This document shows positions 36,001 through 46,853 of a DNA stretch of 64,000 bases, one piece after another. Made by a program: the position numbers and the translations under genes. The notes beneath the pieces are model-generated. The model saw only the letters and a program-made list of their open reading frames with translations. It did not search any database and was not told the DNA's origin. Location of the stretch: the NCBI GenBank assembly GCA_900074885.1, contig FJUW01000004.1, positions 2,268,578 through 2,332,577 on the forward strand, written 5' to 3'. Numbering within the stretch: the stretch's first letter is position 1; every line of letters begins with the position of its first letter. Source of the DNA: Rhynchosporium graminicola. Lineage: Eukaryota; Ascomycota; Leotiomycetes; Helotiales; Ploettnerulaceae.

Positions 36001-38298
36001 TCTATAGATAAGGAAAGACTTATAGTTTCGGGCGATTTATTATCCTCTGAATTATACTCTTAATCCGGTTAGTATAAGAATCCGTTATTAGAATAATTAA
36101 GTATAACTAGTAATTAGGAATAGTACGTATTATACTTATTAAAATTCCCGGTTATTAGTAAGTATTAAAGAGAGTACTAAGGTTAGTTTATTATTATAGG
36201 AACTTAGGGCTAGTACTAGTATAGCTACTAGTTCTAATAGGGTTATCTTCTATTACGCTAAGTAGTTAGTACAGAGGCTAGTACTAATATAGTTAACTTA
36301 TTAGCCTTATCTCTCTCCTTCTCTTATTATTGTTTTCTTCTGAACTCAGCGTATTCTACTAGAGATATCTAAGGTCGCGGATAGAGTATCAGGAGTTAAA
36401 TAAGTGCTATTATCATTAGGTATTATCCTATTAGTATTATTAGTACTAGTGCTTAACTCTATTATTCGCTTCGGGGGTCTCTATCTCGCCTAATACCTTA
36501 GTAGTGCGAATTATCTGTTACTAGTCGTTATAACTCCTATATCTCTTTAGTTTACTTATCGATACGAGACTATATCTATAAGTAAGCTTCTCTCGCCTGA
36601 TTCTTAGTATTATAGATCTTTAACTTGAACTTATTTACTATATTACTATAGTCTTATAATAGTATACTCGCAGCTAAGCTTAGATCTAAGGCTTAGTATA
36701 TTCGTCAGACGATAAGGTCTTAGTTTATCTCTCTTACCTTAATATAGAGATTATATTTATTATCTAAGAATTATCTTAAGGATAACTCGCTCTTATTCTT
36801 AAAAGAATATCTTAAGGCGTTAGCTTTCTATACTACTACGCTTAGATTCGTATAGAATTAGAATAAGAGTTAATATTTCTATTCTTCTAAGCTCTAAGCT
36901 ATAAAGCTAGTGATTTCCGGAGATAAGGTACTAAGCTAAATAGCGGCCTTATCTTTTATATAAATTAGTAAGACCTTAAGGACTATATCTTCTCTATAAT
37001 AAGCTACTATTATATTAAGTATTACGATATAGCTAGTAATAGAAGTAGTACTATTAAACTGTCTTATATCCTATAGGCGAAGTCGTTAGTATTAAGTATT
37101 AGGCATAAGTAGCTTATTATCCTATTATAGTCTCCCTAAGTCTTAGAGGTCCGAGTTATCTCTATCTCTTACGTCAGGTATATTATTATCGTATATAAAG
37201 TTACGGCGGTAATTCGGAAGAGGAAGTTCTATCTCGATAGAAGGTTAGATAGATACTAGAGTACGAGAGATTAATAATCTTAGAACTACTAGTATAGAAG
37301 ATATACGTATAATTATCTTAGCTTCTAAGGGGCTAGCTTAGAACTAAGTTAAGAAGATATTAAAGGAAGCTACTAACTTAAGAGCTATTATTCCTAGAGT
37401 ACTAATTACTCTAATAGCCTTATCTTTTAAGTCGGTTAGAATACTAAAGTTTAGAGTACGGACTAAAGCCTTAGCTTATCTTAGAATTAGTAAGAGGATT
37501 AGTCTAACTAGGTATTTATTACCTCTATCTTTTATATCTTCTTATAAGGTCTAGATAAAGATAGTATCGCTTTTCTACTTGTTCTTAGTATATACTAATA
37601 CTATAGCTATAGTTATTAGCAGTATAAATATAAAGCTAAGTAGCTAGTTTATTAGAATAAATTTATCTTATAGCTATCTTACTAATTCTTTAGCTCTAAG
37701 TAAAGTCTTATCCTTTAGTAAGATAGACTATCTCGGTAAGAGAGACTTCGATAACTATAATAATTAGTCGATCGGAGAAGTTTATCTTTAATAGAAAGAA
37801 GCTATTAGGACTATTAGCTTAAGGAAAGCCTAGTCTCGGATTATTTATAAGTTAGCTAGTAGAGATATATATTAGCGTTAACTTCGGGACGTAATCCGTA
37901 TTAGCGTAACTAGTACTCTCTTAGTAAGTTAGTCTAATTCGGTATCTTAGATTAATTAAAAGTTACGAGGCGCTATAAGAAAAGGACTTAGTTTAGGTAA
38001 TAATCGTAGTAGTATCTCTAGGTATTCTTAAATAGGGGATATAGATAGACCGGCGAAAGAAGTCTGTATAGATTACTCTAATTTAAGTATTAAAGATAAA
38101 AATCTCCCCTAGTAATCTCTTAAGCGATTACTCCTCCCTTTAGTATTAGAGCTTCTAATATAGCGGTGCATAGAGTAGTATTACCGGTAAAGTCTCCGGA
38201 GTATCGTAAGAGTTCCGGGTAAGTAAGAGAAGGTCCTTTATATAAAGGGTAGTAGTTTAGAGACTTAATTTTACCTTATACTCTTAGAATTACTACTA
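36000..38298 (-). pseudogene. Probable gag region of the retrotransposon, decayed
   Basis: By position, between the 5' LTR (right) and pol, this stretch should hold the primer-binding site and gag. It is TA-rich with stops in all frames; I could not confirm a zinc knuckle or capsid motif, nor identify the primer tRNA from the mutated sequence next to 38298. Confidence 0.45.
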
Positions 38299-38482
38299 TA
38301 TTAAGGGGCGTCCGAGATTATATATATAATAAAAGTCTTGATTCTATCTATCGCTATAGTAGGAGGAACTATCTAAATGAAGCTGACTAACAGCACTAAG
38401 TACTAAGTACTATCTTATCTCGTGATAATATCCCGTGATATATACTTAGTGCTATCTTGTCTCATGATAATGTCCCGTGACA
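38299..38482 (-). repeat. Right LTR (5' LTR of the element), 184 bp
   Basis: Pairs with 28449-28632. Its outer end TGACA is intact, while its inner end reads TATTA where the left copy has TGTCA, both changes being of RIP type. Confidence 0.93.
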
Positions 38483-38487
38483 GCTGA
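38483..38487. repeat. Right target site duplication GCTGA
   Basis: Exact copy of 28444-28448, marking the insertion. Confidence 0.93.
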
Positions 38488-39082
38488 TGAAGATGCTATC
38501 TTCTTAGACTGCCTAGACCTGTCTTGCAATCAGTCAGTGGCTCTTACCGCATCAAAAAAGGCTTCCTGAAAGGAATATGAATCGTTTATATGTGTTCTCT
38601 TCAGATGTATCTGTTTCTTGTCTTTTTGTCTTCTCATCCGCCATTTTTCTATTCAAACGCAAGCCAGCAGCCTACGCCAGCTGAGTACTACTTAAAACCA
38701 GCTTTTAGGCATTTTAGATCCTCTGTCAAGACGTTTCGACCCAGTTTCATGACATATATTAGCAAATTTCTCTTCTTCTCCAAATCTAGCTATAATTCTC
38801 TCGAGCTTGGCCCGGTAAGGCCACAAAAGTGGCCATGGAGGCCTAGCGCCCTCGATCACCTACCTATACGGTCTGACCTATAGCCGGAGTAGCGCAAGAT
38901 AGCTCCTCTAGAATTATCAGACTAAAATATTCCCATCATAAATAATCAGCTTCTTTTTCTTCTTAGACACACGCACATACACACCCCAAAATCTCACACG
39001 CATACTTTCCCAACCACAAATCGTTACAAGACAACTCATTTTCGCAATCTAGACACAATTCACAAGAATCCCTTCACCCAAC
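38488..39082. other. Right flank of the retrotransposon and promoter
   Basis: Holds a 97-codon ORF of low credibility (38,590-38,883) and, from about 38,960, the C/A-rich leader of the secreted-protein gene. Confidence 0.4.
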
Positions 39083-39673
39083 ATGTTCAAAAGAATCTTC
39101 CCAATCCTCGTCCTCATAGGCTACTTTTCCAGTGGCGTCGATGCCAAACCTGTCGCACAGGCTCAAGCAGTCCCAGAAACATCTTCACCTTCAGCAGTTG
39201 ACTCGACCTCCACCACTGGATCCGATTCCCACGAAACGCCGATCGGGTATATAGAAGCTACACGTCAAGAGCTAAAATATATACTCCTCGACATGATCTC
39301 AGATAACAACCATCTTTGTAAAGAGCTCTCGCGCGAGCAAGAGGAGGCTGGGTGCAAAGATACAAATCCCTTCATCGTCACCAACTGGTCAGGAGGAATG
39401 AAGTCATATACCAACCCGGTCGAGTGGGATTTCAGGATGTCTGGGATTAAGAAGGAGATCTTCGATCGGGAGGTGAGCAAGCGAGAGAGAAGAGGACGCC
39501 TTGATTGTGTGGAGCTCAGGAAGAAGAAGAAAGAGGCTGGATGTCGGGAGTTTTTCGATCGGACTCAGGAGAAGCGAATTGAAGAGATGTTAGATGGGAG
39601 AGACGGGACATTGCTTAAAATAGAGGAAGCAATGCTAGAGGAAAAGGCGATGAGGGATTTGGTGGATCTCTGA
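39083..39673 (+). CDS. Small secreted protein with paired cysteine motif, 196 aa
   Basis: Single-exon ORF. Residues 1-21 form a good signal peptide (basic MFKR, hydrophobic core, VDA-K cleavage site). A Ser/Thr/Pro-rich linker follows. The mature part has four cysteines arranged as two similar units: HLCKELSREQEEAGCKD (about residues 76-92) and LDCVELRKKKKEAGCREF (about 140-157), each a Cys, ten or eleven residues, and Cys in EAGC. This suggests two helical hairpins each closed by a disulphide, or two cross-linked units. The protein is otherwise very charged. No enzyme motif. Size, secretion signal, cysteines and location 600 bp from a RIPed transposon are typical of fungal effector-like or surface proteins; that role is inference. 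Confidence 0.72.
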   Translation: MFKRIFPILVLIGYFSSGVDAKPVAQAQAVPETSSPSAVDSTSTTGSDSHETPIGYIEATRQELKYILLDMISDNNHLCKELSREQEEAGCKDTNPFIVTNWSGGMKSYTNPVEWDFRMSGIKKEIFDREVSKRERRGRLDCVELRKKKKEAGCREFFDRTQEKRIEEMLDGRDGTLLKIEEAMLEEKAMRDLVDL

Positions 39674-40856
39674 ATAAGATAACCGGAATTCGACAGACTG
39701 AAATTGGCTCCGGGGTGTCTCAAAGCTCGATATGTAGCTGGTTATTAGTAGGATGAAGCAATATTTGACCTTGAAAAACAACTCTGACTTTGAAGAAAGT
39801 GTTCTTACTGCTCACAAAGCTTCATGATCTTCGCCGATCATTTCTCTATCATTTTTTCTTACCAGCCGGCTAATGATCCACAAGCGGACTAGCGTGTTCA
39901 GTCCCAGAATTTCAAGTTACAGCCGGGTTCAAATGCCCTGAAATCAAGTATGGTTAAGAAAAGAAATAAAAGAAGGATAGCCGGCTGGAGCTACTTGCTC
40001 TTAGATTTTATACTAGCAGCACCAGTCAAATCTCCTACAACATCCCTTTACTCTTGCACTCGTATTCTGAAAGACTTCTGACATCTTTTCCTCCCTGAAT
40101 ATCACGCGAACCAGCCGATTCGATATTGCAAATCATCCTCTTAGCACTGGAAAGCAATTCCTCTGCCTATCCCTATCTACAAACACACCGCCAAGATGTT
40201 CGGACCGCTCTTTCTCATAATAAAGGAACCGTCCAAAGTCGTAAATCGAAAGTTCGCGACACGCAGTAGTATCATGGTCATGAGTTTATTTGAAGGTTCG
40301 GTCGCTCTATATTATTCGAGCTGAAGTGGATGATTATCATGACGAGACATCGAAGCTACTTCAGGCAGATGCAACTCTCGCATTGGGATGGCAGTCTCGG
40401 TGGTGTGCTTACCATCTAAGACTGTAGATCGAGTGAAGTCTCATCAGGTTCAGGACTATAATGTGAGTAAAACCCTGTAGCCTTTCCGTGGCATTATACA
40501 TTAACCTTAGCTATGTTCTATTGTACCTTTGTGACTCTTCATGGACGACCAAAATCAAGTTTTACCAGAGACACTTTTCGCCTTGTCTCAGTTGTTCACC
40601 ATCAAGGACCTTTGAGTACGGAGAGCTCTGAATTACTGATAGAACTACGAAGAGAATTCCGTCTGCCATAAGCATACAATTTCAACCCTCCCTACTCGAG
40701 ATCTCAACCCGACAAACAAAGGAAAGAGAAATGAAACCATCAATCTAGTAATGAAACCCCTGAACAACGTAGCATGTACTGCCACCATCCGTCGAAGCTG
40801 CGAGCACAGCATCAATACCCCAATGGCCATGAATGTCGCCGAACCCATGGTCGTGG
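39674..40856. other. Intergenic, nothing recognised
   Basis: A 43-codon ORF begins at 40,196 after an A-rich leader-like sequence, and a 67-codon minus ORF overlaps the 3' flank of the next gene; neither can be supported. Confidence 0.4.
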
Positions 40857-42055
40857 CTAGTTTGGAAGTTGCTGGTAGCCAGCGTTCTTGTTCTCTCCCT
40901 TGCGAGTCAAATACTCGCGAGTAGCAGTGATGCTATACACGACGGCGAAAACTAAGTAATGTCAGTACTGTCAATATCGAGAGAAGATCCGTTATCATTG
41001 GCAGTCACATACAGATGTTGGTAAGAACCACGAATCCGACCCAGCTTCCGATGACATGCTCCCACTTCATCTCCTTGTGATTCAAGAAATACATGGCCCA
41101 CTTATCGGTGACGATATAGCCGATATAGGCCCAGCCAATGTATGCGAATGTCAAGAGCGACAGGCCGACGATATGGGCACCGACAGGCTAGGGACATTAG
41201 CAAATGTCGAGGGACATTGGATGAGGTGCGGATATGACAATAAGTTCCAATTTGATGTGAGGGTGCCCATGTGACAAGCTGCCGTAATAAAATTGAGAGG
41301 GAAAGAACTTACAAATTGACGCTTGATACTGCTGAAAAAGATGACCTCAAGCAAAACAATGAAGCAGTTGACACCATACTTGCTGATGACATAGAAAGTT
41401 TTGAATTCACCATGGCCGAAAGTGTGATCACCTAGGATTGTCAGCGTCGAGCGTGATGGTAGAGATCAGCATACCTGGAACTGTAGCCTTGCCCTTTGGA
41501 ACCAAGATAGCCCAGTGGATGAAGGTAGAGACGAGTGGCCAGGTCTGCGCGACCGTGTAGAAGATGCTGAACCAGGTCCGGTTCTGAGTGGATGGGTTTT
41601 GGCGAGGTGGCGACAAGAGCTTCTGGACTGCAGACGCGTTGGACGGGGTAGAAGTGCTGTGGTGAGGATAGTGAAGGTGCATGAAGGTCCAAATCTAGGA
41701 TGGTCAGCGGATACATGGTTGGCAAAGGAGATCAACATACCAAGGTCACCCAATGGTAAAGAGTTTGAATTCCGTACGAGATATTGGAGAACTTAAACCA
41801 GGCGAGCTTTCCATCCTTGGTATGCTTGGCCTCATAATCGATGATCATGGCGAAGCTGACGAGCATGTAGGTCGCAGTCAATCCACGAAGACCGACGAGT
41901 GCCTTTTGACCGATACCAGCCCATGGTGCGTGGCAGACGCGGAGGAAGATGGGCTGAAGAATATCAGTATGATGAAGCTGAGAGATGAAGGGAGATCTCA
42001 AACGTACGTGATCATCCTTCTTGTTCTTGGGGAGAAGAGAAGTAGAGGCAGACAT
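40857..42055 (-). CDS. Multipass membrane protein (AIG1/rolling-stone-like), 289 aa
   Basis: Six exons: 42055-42008, 41953-41741, 41694-41475, 41431-41313, 41187-41013, 40951-40857. Introns are 43-125 nt, all GT...AG, and every phase fits. The spliced protein has about six or seven membrane helices: LRGLTATYMLVSFAMII, TLYHWVTLIWTFMHL, WPLVSTFIHWAILVP, KYGVNCFIVLLEVIFFSS, HIVGLSLLTFAYIGWAYIGY and WVGFVVLTNIFFAVVYSI. His and Tyr/Trp lie at helix ends (YHW, HW, HTFGHGEF), recalling FAR-17a/AIG1 and rolling-stone-type proteins, whose His residues are catalytic in AIG1 lipid hydrolases. I cannot confirm that the catalytic Thr/His pair is conserved, so the family is tentative. Short cytosolic tails at both ends. 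Confidence 0.8.
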
Positions 42056-42204
42056 AATGAATGACCGAGAAAGGGGGGGGGGCGAACGAGTGTGTGATCG
42101 ATCGATGTATGTGTTTTAGGGGAGAATGAATTGAGGATCCAAAGAGACGATCTGGGTTCTGGCCGATCGAAAGGGTTGGGATGTGATGAAGTTGATGATC
42201 GTCG

Positions 42205-42282
42205 GGATGATGAAAAGAAAGGAAGAAAGAAAAGAAGAGAAGAGAAGAGAAGAAAGAGGAGAGATGAGAAAGGAACGGTGGG
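42205..42282. repeat. Purine-only GA-rich tract upstream of membrane gene
   Basis: Almost pure A/G on the plus strand with AGAAG/AAGAG units, lying 150-230 bp upstream of the minus-strand start at 42055 (hence a CT tract in its promoter or leader). Such CT-rich tracts are common near fungal start sites and may affect transcription. Confidence 0.75.
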
Positions 42283-42909
42283 GCAAGATGGTAGGTACTT
42301 GATGAATCAGGAAAGGAAGGAGCGGCCAGGGAGGAATCTCATTCAGAGTCAGCAGGAACGACTCCCACTGGAAGCGACTCAAGCGACTCAGGCGAGAACG
42401 CTCGACTCTCAGTCAGAGTCAGGCTAGGCTGTGACAATGCAATCTTGGACAGTAGAACAAAGGCACTGACTGGTACTGACTGGTACTTCATCCCCTAGAA
42501 TTCCTGCTTGGCATTCAGAACTCGGTGAAGGAAGCAAAGAAAGCTCAAACAAACATCAGCTGGCGACCCCAATTTACCAATTTGGGAAAAGTCCTAGGAA
42601 GCCCCCTATGCCTATGGTTTGGTTTGAAAAGTTGACCTCCCACTTTCCCCGATTACAAGTTACTCAGCTTCCGATTAGGAATTATCGGCGGCTTCATCGC
42701 AGACAGATACAAGCGGACCTTACTGAAATGGTGTTTGGAATTGAGGAGGGAGCGAGTGGTGCATTGCCTGCCAACTCCCCAACCCCCACCCCTCGGAATT
42801 GCTAGTCAAGAATCATGCCTCACTGGCAATAAGAAAGATTGGCAGAAGAGCATACTGTAACTCCATGAGATCTCATCTTCCACACTAGCTGAAGGCGCTT
42901 GTGTCAAAT

Positions 42910-42951
42910 GAAGCGAGAAGCGAGAAGCGAGAAGCGAGAAGCGAGAAGCGA
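42910..42951. repeat. Heptamer tandem repeat GAAGCGA x6
   Basis: Six exact head-to-tail copies in non-coding DNA between two divergent genes. Confidence 0.95.
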
Positions 42952-43745
42952 AAGATCTCTCCCTGTCCTCGAATCATGAAGTCTCACTCTGCAAGACAAG
43001 ACACATGTCATACATCCAATCTAGTGGACGAGGAGCCGCGAGAGTAAACAAGCAGGATATTTGGTCGCACTTTCGAGTCCATCATCCATTGCGGCAGATG
43101 AAAACTGATCTTCTTCGCGCAGTTTACGCATTTTAGTGAAAGAATCTTCGGTGGAATTGATTCAAAAGGCCAGAAGTGTTCGACTGGTTAACGAGAAAGT
43201 CCACCCACATCTGATCGATGGGGAAAATGTAATGACAGATATTGATATTGAGCAAGTAGCGAGGAACAGAAAACATATCAACGTTGGTGTTGTCTTAGAT
43301 CGATTCGTGATACTCATCTCAATCCATTACTTCGATGCAGAAAATCTAACTCAAGACTGAAATTCCCACACTATCAAACACAATCAGGAAGCTGTTCAAC
43401 AGGAAAGTGACGTCCACATGAAGTTGGGATCGGGAGATACACCTGGCCTGTGGACCCCTGCATAAAACCCCAGAGGGAGATGTGCGCTTTGCATAAAGCA
43501 TGCATAATCTGGCAGCTCTGAGCTCCAACTGTCCACAACTCAAGGACTGACCATGTCGAGATCAGAATTCAAAATCCAAGACCGCACATGAACAAAACGG
43601 GCAGCGGAATCCGACAAGTTCCCAGCCACTGCCTTTGCAACGCCACGATTTTTCCATCTATTCGAAACCAGATCTAACACGACATACAGCTTGCCCACTT
43701 CAATTCCTCCATCCAACAACTCTCCTATCCAACAAAACCGCGACC

Positions 43746-44398
43746 ATGATCTCCGCACTCCAAAACCCGCGACAAGCCGCCTCCCAACTCCTCAATTTCG
43801 CCTTAATCCTTTCAACGGCATTCATGATGTGGAAAGGCCTCAGTGTTATTTCCGATTCGCCTTCACCCATCGTTGTCGTCCTGTCCGGGTCTATGGAACC
43901 AGCCTTTCAGCGAGGGGATCTATTGTTCTTGTGGAACAGAAATCTGGTGACAGAGACGGCGGTCGGCGAGATTGTCGTATATAATGTTAAGGGGAAGGAT
44001 ATTCCGATTGTGCATAGACTTGTTAGGAAATTTGGGGAGGGGTGAGTTTTATCATTCTATGCCTTCGTGGAAGTACTTTGCTCGGTTGGAGCTGGGTTCT
44101 CAGAGAGAACGATGCAAGAATGTCTGCGGAGCTATTGGACATGGTGCTCTGTGAGCGCCTACTGACATCTCGCAGACCAGACGCTAAACTCCTCACCAAA
44201 GGCGACAATAACGTAGCAGACGACACGGAACTCTATGCCCGCGGCCAGGACTACATTGAGCGCAAAGACATTATCGGTAGCGTTGTAGCATATATTCCTT
44301 TCGTGGGCTACGTTACGATCCTGTTGAGCGAACATCCCTGGTTGAAGACTGTTATGCTGGGAATTATGGGGTTGGTGGTGGTTTTACAAAGGGAATGA
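43746..44398 (+). CDS. SEC11: Signal peptidase complex catalytic subunit SEC11
   Basis: Two exons: 43746-44041 and 44176-44398, joined by a 134-nt intron (GTGAGT...CGCAG); 172 aa, close to other fungal Sec11 proteins. An N-terminal membrane anchor ([18 protein letters not shown]) is followed by the catalytic Ser in [19 protein letters not shown], the catalytic His in IPIVHR, and the conserved LLTKGDNN...DD region of the third catalytic position just after the intron. A C-terminal hydrophobic helix completes the family layout. The enzyme removes signal peptides in the ER lumen as part of the signal peptidase complex. The start ATG follows ACC and begins at the family N-terminus ([10 protein letters not shown]). 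Confidence 0.95.
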
Positions 44399-45088
44399 TA
44401 GGGAACATGGGAACATGTAGGGGGATGAGTGGAAGAGGGATGTGGAATTCAAGATGATACCCGCTGTATGATAGGAGATCAAAGGATACCGGCCGCAAAG
44501 GATTCATAGGGGTCTAAATGCTCTTTGGAAGACATGCATTTGGCTCTTCCATACGATCTCAATCCAGCATTTCAGCTTCAGATCTGCACACATAATCCCT
44601 GACTACCATACCTTTGGCCTTTCTAAAAACATGCGACGAGTTCCGCAATGTCTTTAGATTTTGCAAGTGATTGGAAAGGTCTTGTTTCAGGTCTATTCTT
44701 CCAGCTACTTCTTCCCTTCTACCATCCATGTATTTCCAACCTCACAGCCTCAGCCTTGTCTCGCATGCCTTAAGCCTTGCCATCACGGTAGCGCCCCACT
44801 TCAAGGGGTCACTCTTCTAGGTAGGAGCATCTCTCTCTCCTGCACAAAACCAAGTCTACTTTCTTCTTTCTGCCAACAACAGATTTTTCTTTACATTCAG
44901 ATACCAAAGGTATTGTCTCCCAATTTTCAATCAAATCATGTCCTCGACAAGTTACTGATATCCTGCAGTCCGCGAGGATCGTACTTTCACCCCGCACGAG
45001 GCAATAAATTTACCCCGCCAAAGACACCAACGGAAGTAAACAAATTAGCAAACGGCAAATCAGGATATCAGGAGATACAGCTTTCAAG
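44399..45088. other. Intergenic / leader of the E2 gene
   Basis: Pyrimidine-rich from about 44,690. A 165-codon ORF overlapping the E2 start has no protein-like character and is taken as leader sequence. Confidence 0.5.
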
Positions 45089-45823
45089 ATGGGAAGCTCG
45101 CAGAAGAGAATCACGAAGGTCAGTCATAATATCACTGCTCTGGAAAAGCAAAATATGACAGGATCGACAACTGAGTCACTTCGCCCGTGAACTTGAGTCG
45201 AAGCTGAATCTGGAACTCTACCTGGGCTCGAAATATCACTCGAAAGTGGACATTCGCTGACCTTCAGTACAACAGGAACTCGCAGAAGTCATGGAGAACC
45301 CTCCCGCTGGTATCAAAGTCAACCTCGTAGATGAGTCTAACATCCATAACTGGAACATCATCATGGACGGTCCCGAAGGATCTCCCTACTCTGTACGTCC
45401 TCCGTCCTCTCCTTTCACTCCTCTTTCTGCTTCAACCCCCTCCCCTCCCCTTCCATTCCTTCCTGTTAAACTTTCCAGGAACCAAAGCTAATACAACCCC
45501 AGGCTGGCAAATTCCAACTCCTCTTGACCCTTCCCCACGAGTACCCTTTCAAGCCCCCCAAGATCTCGTTCAAAACCCGCATCTGGCACCCAAATGTCAC
45601 CTTCGACGAGCACGGCTCAATGTGCATCGGGATCCTCAAAGCCGACGCCTGGAAACCGTCTTCTAAAATCATGAGCGTGTTGACGGCGACGCAGCAGCTG
45701 ATGCTGGAGCCGGTTCCGGATGATGCGGTTGAGCAGAGTGCGGCGCAGAAGTTCAAGGAGGATAGGGATGGCTTTGATAAGGATGCTAGGGAGTGGACTA
45801 AGAAGTATGCTGAGAAGAAGTAA
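45089..45823 (+). CDS. Ubiquitin-conjugating enzyme E2, UbcH7-like, 155 aa
   Basis: Three exons: 45089-45118, 45276-45392, 45503-45823; introns of 157 and 110 nt in phase 0. One UBC domain fills the protein: N-terminal helix KRITKELAEVMENPP, the GPEGSPYSAGKFQLLL strand, the HPN motif in IWHPNVTFDEHGSMC, and the active Cys in GSMCIGILKADAWKPSSK. The WKP(A/S)(S/T)K signature after the Cys and the C-terminal REWTKKYAEKK resemble the UbcH7/UBE2L3 group more than the Ubc4/5 group. UbcH7-type enzymes transfer ubiquitin only to Cys-using (HECT or RBR) ligases; whether that restriction holds here is inference. Exon 1 codes for only ten residues, so the start is easily missed. Confidence 0.93.
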
Positions 45824-46853
45824 GGCGTGGTACTTAGAGAAGGGGAGGGGTTGATGGATGTGGATACTGGGAATTGGAGATGCATATGGATGAACAACCG
45901 ACCCAGGGACACAAAATTATTTTCGAACGATTAACACACATGGACGAAGCAAACGACTTATCGAATTTTTACTAGCGGCGTTTTTCTTTTCAGCATGGAT
46001 AGAGGTACAGGTGGCGGACAACGGGAATACTGGATACTGAGCGCGTACTGCATATCATGGAATTGCACGGCATTGCATTGATTAGATGTGGATGGATGTG
46101 GATGGACTTCCTAGCGAAGGATGAGGCTGGCAGGCCTGACATTCAAATAATCGAGCTCTTGAAACCAGCCTACAAGCAGGCATTAGATTATTTCCAAAGC
46201 GTCCAATACAAAGCAATACACATAATCTCAATTTCCCCCCATTCATATCTGCCATTATCAGTGAAGTCGAGTCACCAGAAGTTGTGATCTTGCCGATGCC
46301 AAAGCTAACACCTATAGATAAAGCTCCAATTCAATACATATTTTGCAAAGAGGTAACAAGTCACTAAATACAGTCGTCTCTCCGTATCTTCGTGATATGG
46401 CTTTCTGTCATTAGGCATATCAAAGAAGTTATATTTATCTTTCAGATTCCTAAAGCTTTATAGAGATAGATTATATAGGGAGCAAATTTTGTCGAATGTC
46501 AAGTTTTGTTCTAGGTGCAAGACATAAATTTGGGAATGCTGGAAAAGTATACATTAGTTGATTGGGATTACAGCGTAGAAGGCTTAAATTTTTGTGATAC
46601 CGCGAATCAGCATATTCCTGAGACACCCCGGTACGAAACTTGAACTTGAATATTACTAATGAATGATTTGATCATAACTGATCGTTGATATTATGGCAGA
46701 CAGTGGCCATCTCGTGATATCGCGATTAGTCGGCGTGATACGCTAGTGTTGCTATGGGGCGACACAGGCGAAAACAACACCTCGCAAAATATTTACAACT
46801 CACATCGTGAGCATCAAAACTCTGTTTGCACCACAACTTCCCCACTCACCACA
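45824..46853. other. Intergenic, nothing recognised
   Basis: 3' flank of the E2 gene and promoter/leader of the kinesin gene. Short ORFs have no motif. Confidence 0.5.

Larger units (their letters stand above)
28449..38482 (-). mobile_element. Complete RIPed Ty3/gypsy LTR retrotransposon, 10,034 bp
   Basis: Bounded by two 184-bp LTRs with TG...CA ends and a perfect 5-bp target duplication. In minus orientation, pol contains a reverse transcriptase with the YxDD box mutated to YINN (34141-34152) and an integrase with Asp at 32602-32604, Asp at 32419-32421 and Glu at 32311-32313; the last two are 36 codons apart (DD35E). The order RT before integrase is the Ty3/gypsy order. Between the integrase and the polypurine tract lies a further long reading frame (about 28,722-31,400). 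Stops are almost all TAA/TAG where Gln is expected, so the copy is dead. At 10 kb with very short LTRs it is long for a simple gypsy element, mainly because of the extra frame. Confidence 0.93.
42056..43745. other. Intergenic between divergent genes
   Basis: Shared upstream region of the membrane protein (minus) and SEC11 (plus). It contains a purine tract and a heptamer tandem repeat, annotated separately. ORFs here arise from these biased tracts. Confidence 0.5.

Noticed and set aside
38590..38883. 97-codon ORF next to the right LTR
   Set aside because: A hydrophobic start resembles a signal peptide, but the remainder has no protein-like pattern and the stretch looks repeat-derived.
44661..45158. 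165-codon ORF overlapping the first exon of the E2 gene
   Set aside because: The E2 exon 1 in another frame has family support; this ORF has low-complexity leader character.
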